A stretch of DNA of 64,000 bases from Calditrichota bacterium (lineage in GTDB: Bacteria > Zhuqueibacterota > Zhuqueibacteria > Zhuqueibacterales > Geothermadaptataceae), in contig QQUE01000007.1 of assembly GCA_008501765.1 (NCBI GenBank), positions 1-64,000 on the forward strand. The letters are read 5' to 3'. This document shows positions 56,273 to 64,000 of this stretch, piece by piece (position 1 is the first letter of the stretch; each line of letters begins with the position of its first letter). The position numbers and the translations under genes were made by a program. The notes beneath the pieces are model-generated. The model was not told where the DNA came from, did no database searches, and saw only the letters and a list, made by a program, of their open reading frames with translations.

Positions 56273-56508
56273 GATTTCCCATAATTATAATTAACTGATG
56301 ACAATGGTATGAAGCGTGAATTATAACAAAATAATATCTTTTTTCCAAAAAAGTTTTAACTTATTTGCCTGCAGTATTGAACACTCGAAGATTTTCCCAA
56401 CAAACACGATTTAGGGAACTAAAATCCGGTTCGGCGATATATTTATTCACAACAATAAAAGACGCAACAAATATTTTACAGAAATTAATTTGGTTCGAAT
56501 TACCTGAC

Positions 56509-58887
56509 ATGAAATCTCTCTTTATATTTTTATTATGCAATTTATCTGTTCATTCCCAATCACTGAATTCTTTATCAGGAAGTATTGCCGGAACGGTAAT
56601 CGAAGAAGAAAGCAACCAACCTGTTGAAAATGTGCAAATATTTATTCCTTTCAAGAACCGGGGTTCGGTCTCCAGAGCAGACGGGCGGTTCATGCTGCCA
56701 AATCTGCCGCCGGGATTTTACGATGTATCCGTACGCATGTTGGGATATGAAACCATCACTTATGATTCCATCCATGTTCAGGCCGGCAAAATTGTTGAAC
56801 TCCACCCCAAATTAATTCTCAAAGTTTATGAAGTTCATGAAATCCAGGTAACGGCCAGCCGCCACGAGGCGTTGGAGCAAAGTATCCCCCAATTGGTTTC
56901 CGTTGTCAATCAACTGAAAATTCGTGAGCGCAATATTTTACAAGCGCCTGAAATTCTGCGCGAAGAAATGGGTGTTTTTGTCCAAAAAACCAGCAATGGC
57001 GGGGGATCACCGATAATTCGTGGATTGAAGGCCAATAAAATTTTATTGCTGGTCGATGGCATTCGCATGAATAACGCGACTTATCGGGGCGGGAATCTAC
57101 AATCTTTGAATACCATCGATCCCGGATCCATCGAAAGGATGGAAGTGGTGCACGGCCCGAGCTCGGCTCTTTATGGCAGTGATGCGCTCGGTGGAACGAT
57201 AAATACAATTACCGCTACTCCGGCTTTTTCACAGACTGGAAAATTACGCTACAGCGGTAGTTTTAATATGGGGATTTCCAGTGCCGATGAAAGCAACCGC
57301 ATCAATCTGCAAAGTTCGGTATCATCTAAAAACTGGGGATTAAATTTAAGTTCCGGCTGGTACGGACATGGCGATGTCCGGCGGGGCACACGCGGTGGTG
57401 ATGAATTGATGCAAAGGTTGGAATCATCGCCGGAGTCCGGACGGATTCTCGAAAAAGTGCAAAGCCCGAATTCCTATAACAGCCAGTTTTCTCAAATCAA
57501 ATTGTCTTTTCAGCCGCATTATAAACATAGATTTACCATATTTTATCAATTGGCACGGCAAAGCAAAGTTCCCCGCTACGACGTATTTGAGAGAAAGGCT
57601 TATTCAACCTATTTTTATGATCCGCAAGACCGGGATCTTGCCTATTTAAAATATGAAAACCATTTCAAGGGCCCATTTGCGGACATCATGATTCTCACTC
57701 TTTCTTCTCATACACAGAAAGAGGGCCACATTCGGCAAAAGACCGGCAGCCTGAAGACCACGGTTGATAGATTCAGCACAACGACCCGCACGTGGCAGTT
57801 GCAATTCAATAAGGTTTTCAGAAAAAAACATTTTTTGCTTTATGGAGCCGAATTTTATAACGATAAAATTTCAGCTTCATCCAGTTACCGGATATTAGAT
57901 CAAAATTCTATCACACGCGGTTCTACTGCTCCACTTTACCCGGACAACAGCCGTTACAATAGTCTTGGCGTTTATATCCAGAGTGAATGGAATATTTCCA
58001 ACTTGTGGATGTTGACCAGTGGATTTCGTTACAGCGTCTTCGATTTGGAAGCGCCATTCGGCTATGAACCGCCGTTACAATTGGGATTGGTGAAAAGAAA
58101 AACCTCGGCGCTCACGGGAAGTATCAGCTCCCGGTATCAAATTAGTGAATCTGTTAGTTTTATTAGCAATATTGCGCAAGGATTTCGGGCGCCCAACCTG
58201 GATGACGTGTCGAAATTTGGACCCGGAAAAGGCGGCACATTTTATGATATCCCGAATCCGCAAATAGCTTCGGAAAAAGGAATCAGTTTTGATGGTGGAT
58301 TAAAATTTACTTTCGAAAATGCGAAAGCGAACATCGTTTTTTACCATACAAAATTATACGATGTCCTCTCGCGGGAATCGACTTTTTTTAACGGCTTACC
58401 GTACATTATCGACGAAACGGATACGCTGGCTGTTTATCACAAAGCGAATGTGGGGAAAGCATTTATTTCCGGATTTGAAATGAGTGGGGAGGCGCTGCTG
58501 AAATGGGGAATACTTGCACGGGCAAATTTAAGCTACGCTTATGGGAAAAATCTGTCAGCAGACGAGCCGTTTTCTGCAGTGCCGCCGCTTAACGGCCTTG
58601 CATCTTTGCGCTGGAATCATCCGCGCTTTTGGGTGGAAATGAACAGCCGTTTTGCCATGGAGCAGAATCGGCTCTCTGCCGAAGACATGCTCGATTTACG
58701 CATCCCGGCGGGTGGCACACCGGGATGGTTTAATTTAAATTTCCGTTCTGCACTAAATGTTGGGGAGAAAACGAAACTGCAATTGGCTTTTATGAACGTT
58801 CTCGACTGGAATTATCGCGAACATTTGAGCGGGCTCAATGCACCCGGACGCAGTGTGGTGTTAAGCGGGGAGATTCAATTATTTTGA
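56509..58887 (+). CDS. TonB-dependent outer-membrane receptor
   Basis: The receptor has 792 residues from ATG 56509. A signal peptide (LFIFLLCNLSVHSQS) leads into a carboxypeptidase-regulatory-like domain (about 25-110: GSIAGTVIEEESNQPVENV). The plug (about 120-235) includes IIRGLKANKILLLVDGIRMNNATYRGG and VVHGPSSALYGSDALGGTIN. The barrel runs to the end (SGEIQLF, terminal Phe). The plug loop resembles hemin or cobalamin receptors (ILLLVDGIRMNN), but the ligand cannot be fixed. The open frame extends upstream to 56365 without signal-like sequence, so the internal ATG is preferred. It likely depends on a TonB system such as the one encoded at 19239-21093. Confidence 0.92.
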   Translation: MKSLFIFLLCNLSVHSQSLNSLSGSIAGTVIEEESNQPVENVQIFIPFKNRGSVSRADGRFMLPNLPPGFYDVSVRMLGYETITYDSIHVQAGKIVELHPKLILKVYEVHEIQVTASRHEALEQSIPQLVSVVNQLKIRERNILQAPEILREEMGVFVQKTSNGGGSPIIRGLKANKILLLVDGIRMNNATYRGGNLQSLNTIDPGSIERMEVVHGPSSALYGSDALGGTINTITATPAFSQTGKLRYSGSFNMGISSADESNRINLQSSVSSKNWGLNLSSGWYGHGDVRRGTRGGDELMQRLESSPESGRILEKVQSPNSYNSQFSQIKLSFQPHYKHRFTIFYQLARQSKVPRYDVFERKAYSTYFYDPQDRDLAYLKYENHFKGPFADIMILTLSSHTQKEGHIRQKTGSLKTTVDRFSTTTRTWQLQFNKVFRKKHFLLYGAEFYNDKISASSSYRILDQNSITRGSTAPLYPDNSRYNSLGVYIQSEWNISNLWMLTSGFRYSVFDLEAPFGYEPPLQLGLVKRKTSALTGSISSRYQISESVSFISNIAQGFRAPNLDDVSKFGPGKGGTFYDIPNPQIASEKGISFDGGLKFTFENAKANIVFYHTKLYDVLSRESTFFNGLPYIIDETDTLAVYHKANVGKAFISGFEMSGEALLKWGILARANLSYAYGKNLSADEPFSAVPPLNGLASLRWNHPRFWVEMNSRFAMEQNRLSAEDMLDLRIPAGGTPGWFNLNFRSALNVGEKTKLQLAFMNVLDWNYREHLSGLNAPGRSVVLSGEIQLF

Positions 58888-59039
58888 GTGAAAAGAGATT
58901 CAGCGCTTCTTCGGTGTGGTAACCACTTGGAGTCAAATTTATGATGTTTCATCCCTCAACCAACAACTGTGTCTGCGCTATCTGTTTTCTTTTATTTGAT
59001 TTCTGTTTACACTTACAGCCCAACTGAAAACCTCGAATC

Positions 59040-59125
59040 TGTCATTCCCAAACGTTTTTATTGGCAATCCATTTATTTGATTTGATGGAGTTTTAGATGC
59101 CCGATTAAAACATTAGGGCATGACA
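59040..59125. repeat. REP-like inverted repeat
   Basis: TGTCATTCCCAAACGTTTT (59040-59058) and the reverse complement of 59107-59125 match at 16 of 19 positions. The similarity continues inward as imperfect arms around a TGGAGTTTTAGATGC stretch. The 86-base dyad is non-coding and lies between two convergent genes (ends at 58887 and 59176), where it could also help stop transcription. Confidence 0.5.
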
Positions 59126-59175
59126 AAACAGGTTCTCACATTGGCTCGAAGACACAGTTGTTATCAAAATTATAT

Positions 59176-59829
59176 TCAATCTAAATCTTTTAAAATTCCC
59201 TCACCTTTTGTGAACCACGATATACCAAAAGCAATAATGGCGATGGCTTCTAACCAGAAAACCGGTCTCAGACTCTCTAACGATGCTTTTGTTCCTGCGG
59301 GAAGGAAGCTTAAAACGGCCATGATTACGATACAGCCGATGATTGTCCAGCCGCAGGTTTTGTAGACTTTGTTTCTTTGAAATTTCTTCTTTGTGGGCGT
59401 TTTGTCAGGATTTGTTTTGGTGAATAACTTGAGTGAAAAATAAGCTAAGGTGATGAAAAAAGCTGCTGCAAATGCCAGATGAATATAGCCGGTCATTTCA
59501 GTTGCCTGGGATAGTTTGCCGCCAGTGGTAGGGAAAAGGGCCACTCCGATCGCGAAAAGGCAGGCTAAATCTCCGGCGATATCATCGGCCCGTTCGTGCC
59601 CCCGGTAGGCGAGCAGAAAGAAGCCGATGACGAAAAGTATTCCCACAAACACGTCGCGCATCCCGGTGTGGTAATAGCTGCTGATGGAGTTTTGCAGGTT
59701 GTTACTGAAAAACAACGACGCCCCGATAGAAACGATGAAAGGCAGTGTAATTCCCAGAATCCCGATGACTTTTCTGTGTTCCAGGTAAGAAAAGACCAGG
59801 TCTTTTTGTTTACGTGCTGCTTTTGCCAT
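59176..59829 (-). CDS. Multi-pass membrane protein of unknown function
   Basis: The 217-residue protein has about six hydrophobic segments (near 21-40, 58-75, 85-100, 113-133, 158-175 and 188-205). The stretch ISSYYHTGMRDVFVGILFVIGFFLLAYRG followed by AGDLACLFAIGVALFPTT is a recognisable pattern of a widespread DUF998-like bacterial membrane family with no assigned role. A strong AAAGGAGA site precedes the ATG. It is a single gene. Confidence 0.7.
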   Translation of the reverse strand: MAKAARKQKDLVFSYLEHRKVIGILGITLPFIVSIGASLFFSNNLQNSISSYYHTGMRDVFVGILFVIGFFLLAYRGHERADDIAGDLACLFAIGVALFPTTGGKLSQATEMTGYIHLAFAAAFFITLAYFSLKLFTKTNPDKTPTKKKFQRNKVYKTCGWTIIGCIVIMAVLSFLPAGTKASLESLRPVFWLEAIAIIAFGISWFTKGEGILKDLD

Positions 59830-60534
59830 TTGAATTTCTCCTTTTTAAGGATTATTAGTATTTTAAGCAGATGTTTATCTCATTGAAGCACCAAGTGGAC
59901 GTCGAGACACTAGCGGGCGCTGGGACTGTCGAAGCGGGAACGACGATATCACAAGGAACTCGAAACGCGCCTTTTGACAAACTCGAAGAGCTATTCTCAT
60001 GGCCATCGAACTTTGCTTTCTGCGCAACATGATTGGCCAATTTTAGTTCATTTTGTGCACACTTGGGACTGAGGATTACGATCAACCTATTCTGGTGACG
60101 TTATATTTCGTTGTAGTGGAGCTTCAGGCTTAATTTTTTGTGAGTTGTTTGGTTTTGCATTCACTTTTTAATTGGGCGAACTAATGTTCTAAATATTAAA
60201 AATGAACTACACACATTTTTAAACTTGAAAGACAAGCAGGAGCAGTAAAGATAGGTGTGCTAATCAGATTTTTCTTCAGAATTTATTCTCAGGAAAAGCT
60301 CCGAAAAAAAATCACAATATGAAAATTGCAAAAAATGAAATGAATAATTTCACAATATATTAACTCAGATGAGCAGGGATATCATCCCTAAACGACTTAA
60401 ATATTCGCTCAGCTGACCCAATATTAAAAACGCAAAATTAAAACAATAAAATCCCCACTGCCAAACTAAATGAGTAGATGGGGATTTTTCAAAAATGGTA
60501 TTGCATCGTTAAGGGCTTCATCCCGCCAGTTCTT
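59830..60534. other. Long intergenic region
   Basis: These 705 bases lie between two minus-strand genes. The part from about 59880 to 60030 is richer in GC than the rest and has overlapping short frames on both strands (59871-60032 plus, 59855-60085 minus), neither with a ribosome site. The remainder is AT-rich and shows only the hairpin at 60447-60489. Confidence 0.4.
60447..60489 (-). terminator. Possible terminator after the LolA-like gene
   Basis: AAAATCCCCA (60448-60457) and TGGGGATTTT (60479-60488) pair perfectly around a 21-base loop. On the minus strand the second arm is followed by T-rich DNA. It lies about 46 bases after the stop of the gene that ends at 60535. Confidence 0.5.
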
Positions 60535-61260
60535 TTACTTTTTCTCAACCGGCATCGCAAACACTGCATCCGGGATATCGACATTGATCAGGATATCATC
60601 GAAAACGAAATCCATTTTCTGGGCGCCCAATACTTCAAGGGAATGTGGGTAATACAATCCATCAACTTCTTCGTAATCGCCTAATTTTATAATCGCCGTG
60701 GTATTTTGTTCGGGTGTTTTTACCGGGACTTCTGTGCCGATCAGAAAAGAACTTGATTGATCGATATAAAATACGACTTCCTGGCTGTCAAGTCTGGTTG
60801 CTCGCAGTTTATAGCATTTCATCTGCTCAAAATCGGCGACTCCTTCGAATGCCAGTTTTACGCCGTTTTCTTTATAGCCAACCAAGTCGCCGTCAAAATT
60901 GGCTTGACGTATTATTTGCTCCGCTTGTTCGCCCTCAAGTGCGGTTGGTTTCACCATGCCTGACATCGGATTTTGCATCCATGCGACTTCACCATCATAG
61001 GCCTGAATTATTTTTTGACCCTGAATTTCCATGATCGATATCCATTTGTTGGGCCGTTTCTTTTTAATCGTTACCTGCAATTCGACGTCTGCCATTGGTG
61101 TGGAGAATACGCCCTCCTGAATGATAGATTGCACTGATTTCAGCTTGGCAAGTCCACCAAGGGCATTATAATATTTGGCGAGAACTCCATCCAGCGATTG
61201 AGCTTGGGAAACCTGGCAAAGAGTAAAAAACAGGGTGAGTGACAGGACATATTTTTTCAT
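60535..61260 (-). CDS. Exported LolA/outer-membrane lipoprotein-sorting-like protein
   Basis: The 241-residue protein has a signal peptide (MKKYVLSLTLFFTLCQVSQAQ). The mature part, from LDGVLAKYYNALGGLAKLKSVQS, is a beta-rich domain that resembles the LolA/LolB or DUF4292-like fold. It has IIQAYDGEVAWMQNP, YKLRATRLDSQEVVFYIDQSS and GDYEEVDGLYYPHSLEV. Relatives are periplasmic and may carry lipids or lipoproteins; the precise role is unknown. ATG 61260 has AAGGA eight bases upstream. An upstream start at 61293 is open but less fitting. Confidence 0.75.
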   Translation of the reverse strand: MKKYVLSLTLFFTLCQVSQAQSLDGVLAKYYNALGGLAKLKSVQSIIQEGVFSTPMADVELQVTIKKKRPNKWISIMEIQGQKIIQAYDGEVAWMQNPMSGMVKPTALEGEQAEQIIRQANFDGDLVGYKENGVKLAFEGVADFEQMKCYKLRATRLDSQEVVFYIDQSSSFLIGTEVPVKTPEQNTTAIIKLGDYEEVDGLYYPHSLEVLGAQKMDFVFDDILINVDIPDAVFAMPVEKK

Positions 61261-61525
61261 TCTATTTTCCTTAATAATTGCTACAGCATACATTAGTTAA
61301 TGGATAAAATAACTAATTCTTAAGACGTTACCAATGTTTTTTGGTCTTAAATCCCAAAAATATGTATTCGAATAAGTTTTGCCAGTTATTTTTACAACCT
61401 GTAAAATGCTGCAAATTGGCGCAGGCTTAATCACTTTTCCAGTTCAAACTTAAAGGAATAATAATTGGGAATTCTTGGTTGCATCTGTTGAAATTTGCAT
61501 TTATAACCCAATAACAGGAGTTCCA

Positions 61526-62224
61526 ATGCGAAGCATGAAAGCTGTTCTCTTTTTTGGATTGATACCATTGTTTATAATGGCATGCAATTCAGTAACTGAA
61601 CCTGGGAGCGGGACAACTCAACCCGTTGATATCATCGAAGAAGATGAAAAGATTTTTATCACTGACCTGACCGGAAAAAAATGGGATATAACGCACGCTG
61701 TAAATGAATATGGTTTCATTCCCAATCAATTTTCTTATGGACTTGGGCCTTTTGCAATTCAGCCAATTAATAATCCTGAATTTGCGCAAAGTGGTGATAG
61801 TAATTTCCCATCGCCACAAAGTCCAACACTCATTATGGGAACGGAACTTTCTGGCGATTCCCGGGCATACGCCATCGGCATAATGAGCCGTTTCGAAGTG
61901 GCGAACGATAAATTTGGCACCCTTAACGTTGCCGTGGCTTACTGACCGCTGGTTCAATTGGCTGGCGTGTACAGTCGCGTTATCGATGGCAAAGTATTGA
62001 CACTTTCTGCAAGTGGTTGGACTTATTTCGACACCTTTGTACTTTTTGATTATGAAACAGAAAGTCTGTGGTATCACCTTGATGGGGAAGAAGGATTGCG
62101 CTGCATTAGTGGCAGATACAAAGACAGAAAACTTCGTGAATTCCCATCAGAAGTCGTCGCATGGAACAACTGGTTTGCGAGACATCCGGAAACTAAATAT
62201 TTGGTCGGTGGGAGTGGTATTTAA
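61526..62224 (+). CDS. DUF3179 lipoprotein with in-frame TGA, candidate selenoprotein (copy 1)
   Basis: Read through one TGA at 61943-61945, this is a single frame of 232 residues. A lipoprotein signal (VLFFGLIPLFIMAC) is followed by GKKWDITHAVNEYGF, GDSRAYAIGIMSRFEVAND and VAVAY-TGA-PLVQLAGVYSR. After the TGA the frame continues with LTLSASGWTYFDTFVLFDYETES, LWYH, and ends HPETKYLVGG. DUF3179 proteins share this order, and their motif here is TYCPL, so the TGA (residue 140) replaces the conserved Cys. A hairpin 15 bases behind the TGA could act as a SECIS. AGGAG at 61516-61520 sets the ATG at 61526. Without recoding the protein would stop at 139 residues and lose half the domain. TGA is a normal stop in neighbouring genes. 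The function of the family is unknown. Confidence 0.8.
61960..61976 (+). promoter_or_regulatory. Candidate bacterial SECIS hairpin, copy 1
   Basis: GGCTG (61960-61964) pairs with CAGTC (61972-61976), including one G-U pair, around the loop GCGTGTA. The stem starts 15 bases and the loop 20 bases after the TGA at 61943. The loop begins with G. Published descriptions of bacterial SECIS elements give a short stem with a G among the first loop bases at about this distance. The pairing was found by eye and not folded by program. Confidence 0.6.
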
Positions 62225-62308
62225 AATTGTTTGAGTGGAGCCTTTAATTGAAATAAGTCCGAATTCAAGAATAAATATTCGGTAGAATTTTTTGAAAATG
62301 AGATTGAT

Positions 62309-62995
62309 ATGCATCAGACTCTCCCATTATTATTCGCAATGGTATTTTTGGCATGTAATTCCTATACCGAACCGGAAAATCAGACTGAACCGGCTGCGGT
62401 CATTCAGGATGAAGAGCACGTTTTTATCGAAGACAGAACCGGAAAAAAATGGGATGTCACTCACGCCGTAAATCGCTACGACTTTAAAGCTGATCAATTT
62501 CAATATGGCCTGGGACCTCAAACCATTCTTCCCATATTAAATCCTACATTTTCGATAAAAGGGGATTCAGCATTTCCGGCAGATGATGCTTTTTTACTAA
62601 TAATGGGGGTAAAGTTCGCAAATGATATTCGTGCCTACGGAGTCGGTGCTTTAAGCCGATTTGAAGTGGCAGATGATTTTTTTGGCGAAGTGCCAATTGC
62701 CGTAGCTTACTGACCGCTTGTACAACTGGCTGGCGTGTACAGCCGCGAAATTGATGGTCAGGCTCTAACGCTTTCCGCGAGTGGTTGGACTTACCGCAAT
62801 ACTTTTGTTCTGTATGATTATGAATCTGAAAGCTTGTGGTATCATTTGGAGGGCGAAAGTGGATTAACCTGTATTTCTGGAAAATGGAACGATCGTAAGT
62901 TGGACGAGTACCCGGTAGTCGTGATGTTCTGGAGCGAGTGGGTTAAAAAGTATCCGCAAACAAAATATTTAACAGGGGGCAGGGGATTGGAATAA
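62309..62995 (+). CDS. DUF3179 lipoprotein with in-frame TGA, candidate selenoprotein (copy 2)
   Basis: Read through one TGA at 62711-62713, this frame gives 228 residues. A lipoprotein signal (TLPLLFAMVFLAC) leads to GKKWDVTHAVNRYDF, NDIRAYGVGALSRFEVADD and IAVAY-TGA-PLVQLAGVYSR. LTLSASGWTYRNTFVLYDYESES, LWYH and PQTKYLTGG follow. The TGA is codon 135, exactly aligned with codon 140 of the paralog 84 bases upstream and with the Cys of the DUF3179 TYCPL motif. The parts before and after the TGA are both well conserved between copies, which argues against decay. The ATG at 62309 has only a weak ribosome site and may rely on translation from copy 1. The role is unknown; an envelope redox function is a guess from the Sec position. 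Confidence 0.8.
62728..62744 (+). promoter_or_regulatory. Candidate bacterial SECIS hairpin, copy 2
   Basis: GGCTG (62728-62732) pairs fully with CAGCC (62740-62744) around the loop GCGTGTA. Stem and loop lie at the same distances from the TGA (62711) as in copy 1. The single stem difference between copies, T at 61975 versus C at 62743, is silent in the protein and keeps the pair as G-U or G-C. Confidence 0.6.
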
Positions 62996-63050
62996 TCCAT
63001 AAAAATGGAAAGTGAGCGCTCGAAAAAATGGCTGGTAATTCAATGCCCAC

Positions 63051-63947
63051 TTACCTTTCCATGGCCAAGCCCACGGCAAAACTTGTCCCGGAAATCGTGT
63101 TTTTTCCTGCCAAAATATGGATTACTTCAAATGATATTCCCATATCCGGACTGATTTTGTATGTTAACGATGGGGCGATTTTAAAGATGTCCTGATCCCC
63201 GGTGAGCGATGATGGCAGGGCGCCACCCACTGTCGAAACCCGGCGGGAGCCATAAATATCGGGGGGCGTTTTTGTGCTCTGCGTGCCTTCAACGAAGATC
63301 TTCAAAAATGATTTTCCCAAAGTGAAACCCGATTCTGCATCCCAGATAATTTGATCGTTGAACCGATTGCCACCTCTGAATCGGTAACCGATTCCTGCAC
63401 TGAAATAACCGGGGTGAAAACCCTTGCCGATTAACAGCTTTTCGGTAAAATCAACTTCTCCGGTACCCAAAGGCGGCGCATCGATGGTCGGATCGTTCTC
63501 GTAATTTAAGGGCAGCTTGATAGCACTTTCAACTGCAAAAGTAAGCCGAGAAGAGTGCAAGCCATATTTTATTGCCAGGTCCAAATCAGAGAAGCCAAAA
63601 CTTTGCGATTCCACATTGTTTTGAATCAAACCACCACCCGAGATTTCCTTCCGAATTGCGGTCATCGATTTAAAGGCCAATTGGCTGACCACAGTGAGTT
63701 TCGGATGCAAACCATATTCAAAATAAATACTTGTGTAGCGATCGGTGAAAGATGCGTCCGGATACGTATCTTTAAGTGGAAAAAAAAGAGACCGTTCTTG
63801 TCCAAGATGATTAAATTCGTTGGATGTTGAAATATATGAAGTTGAGAGTTTGAGATAAATACTGCCGGGTTGCCGGTTCCAGACACCTGCAAAAACCTGG
63901 CTGCTGAAAATTAGAAACAGATAGGGGAGAAGGAGTCGATTACTCAT
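63051..63947 (-). CDS. Outer-membrane beta-barrel protein of unknown function
   Basis: The 298-residue protein has a signal peptide (LLLPYLFLIFSSQVFAG). The rest alternates polar and hydrophobic residues in short strands: SIYLKLSTSYIST, TSIYFEYGLHPKLTVVSQLAF, LDLAIKYGLHSSRLTFAVESAIKLP and YFSAGIGYRFRGG. This resembles the phenol-degradation/MetA-pathway type or DUF3187-like barrels, whose transport roles are mostly unproven. A GAGGA site precedes the ATG at 63947. It converges with the DUF3179 pair. Confidence 0.7.
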   Translation of the reverse strand: MSNRLLLPYLFLIFSSQVFAGVWNRQPGSIYLKLSTSYISTSNEFNHLGQERSLFFPLKDTYPDASFTDRYTSIYFEYGLHPKLTVVSQLAFKSMTAIRKEISGGGLIQNNVESQSFGFSDLDLAIKYGLHSSRLTFAVESAIKLPLNYENDPTIDAPPLGTGEVDFTEKLLIGKGFHPGYFSAGIGYRFRGGNRFNDQIIWDAESGFTLGKSFLKIFVEGTQSTKTPPDIYGSRRVSTVGGALPSSLTGDQDIFKIAPSLTYKISPDMGISFEVIHILAGKNTISGTSFAVGLAMER

Positions 63948-64000
63948 TCAATTTTCCTCTGACTAATAAAAGATTTTAGTGTAAGATTTTCATTTGTTAA

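Noticed and set aside
59855-60085. Minus-strand open frame of 76 codons
   Set aside because: It has low-complexity Ser/Val/Ala stretches, lacks a ribosome site and overlaps another equally doubtful frame.
61943-62713. TGA read as tryptophan (alternative genetic code) in the DUF3179 pair
   Set aside because: TGA serves as a normal stop in the window, for example in the ATGA overlaps at 19862-19865 and 37333-37336, and the family residue at this place is Cys, not Trp.
62719-62741. Alternative hairpin TGTAC/GTACA behind the TGA in copy 2
   Set aside because: It cannot form in copy 1, whereas the GGCTG/CAGYC hairpin forms in both.
61526-62995. Four separate short genes, or two pseudogenes, in place of two read-through genes
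   Set aside because: The downstream halves are in the same frame as the upstream halves, have no proper starts of their own and are conserved between the two copies, with the TGA at the identical codon.
1-64000. CRISPR arrays, tRNA or rRNA genes, insertion sequences and phage genes
   Set aside because: Reading through found no regularly spaced direct repeats, no cloverleaf-like T-arm sequence, no transposase or integrase frames and no phage structural genes. A tRNAscan or covariance search was not possible here.

Overview
The window looks like chromosome from a Gram-negative bacterium of the FCB superphylum, possibly near Calditrichota or a related lineage. Three things suggest this. Two large secreted proteins end in a PNPF-type C-terminal sorting domain. 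There is a dedicated ExbB/ExbD/TonB set with outer-membrane barrels. Lipoprotein signal peptides are abundant. No rRNA, tRNA, CRISPR array, phage block or transposase was seen, so the lineage rests on gene style only. The DNA is moderately AT-rich and genes are packed in short runs with frequent 4-base overlaps.

Layout. Positions 1-2523 hold the tail of an unknown gene, acylphosphatase, apt and an FAD/NAD(P) oxidoreductase, closed by a two-way terminator. 2577-7373 is a giant secreted protein of BNR, DUF4397 and fibronectin domains. 7727-14333 carries an exported transglycosylase, a VTC/DUF4956 pair, a large nucleotidyltransferase/galactokinase-like fusion and a glutaminyl-cyclase-like lipoprotein. 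14436-21093 is an envelope operon (TPR protein, plugless beta-barrel, ExbB, ExbD, TonB), followed by an Ig-like lipoprotein and lysA. 24334-26710 has XdhC, a MocA-like nucleotidyltransferase and an acid phosphatase lipoprotein. 27911-35363 holds an OmpA-type protein, a methyltransferase and a NAD cluster (nadA, nadB, an isochorismatase-like hydrolase, an SPL-like radical SAM protein). 35375-38181 is panB-panE-panC on the minus strand. 38641-54551 is a minus-strand run: GNAT, an exported C1B peptidase, rsmE, leuS, a hybrid histidine kinase, a matrixin with a partner, a dipeptide-epimerase-like enzyme, a GH38 mannosidase and citrate synthase. 55137-63947 has a SprT-like protein, a TonB receptor, membrane and LolA-like proteins, two tandem DUF3179 genes and a barrel protein.

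The most striking observation is at 61526-62995. Two tandem paralogous DUF3179 lipoproteins are each interrupted by one in-frame TGA at the same place. That place is where the family normally has the conserved Cys of its Tyr-Cys-Pro-Leu motif. Both reading frames continue intact after the TGA. A hairpin with an identical loop sits at identical spacing behind each TGA, and its one stem difference (G-U versus G-C) keeps the pairing. This fits selenocysteine insertion in a pair of exported lipoproteins.

A second theme is four intergenic inverted-repeat elements (38451-38575, 40594-40762, 49818-50105, 59040-59125). Each has outer inverted arms around inner dyads and no transposase, so they resemble MITE or REP-type elements.
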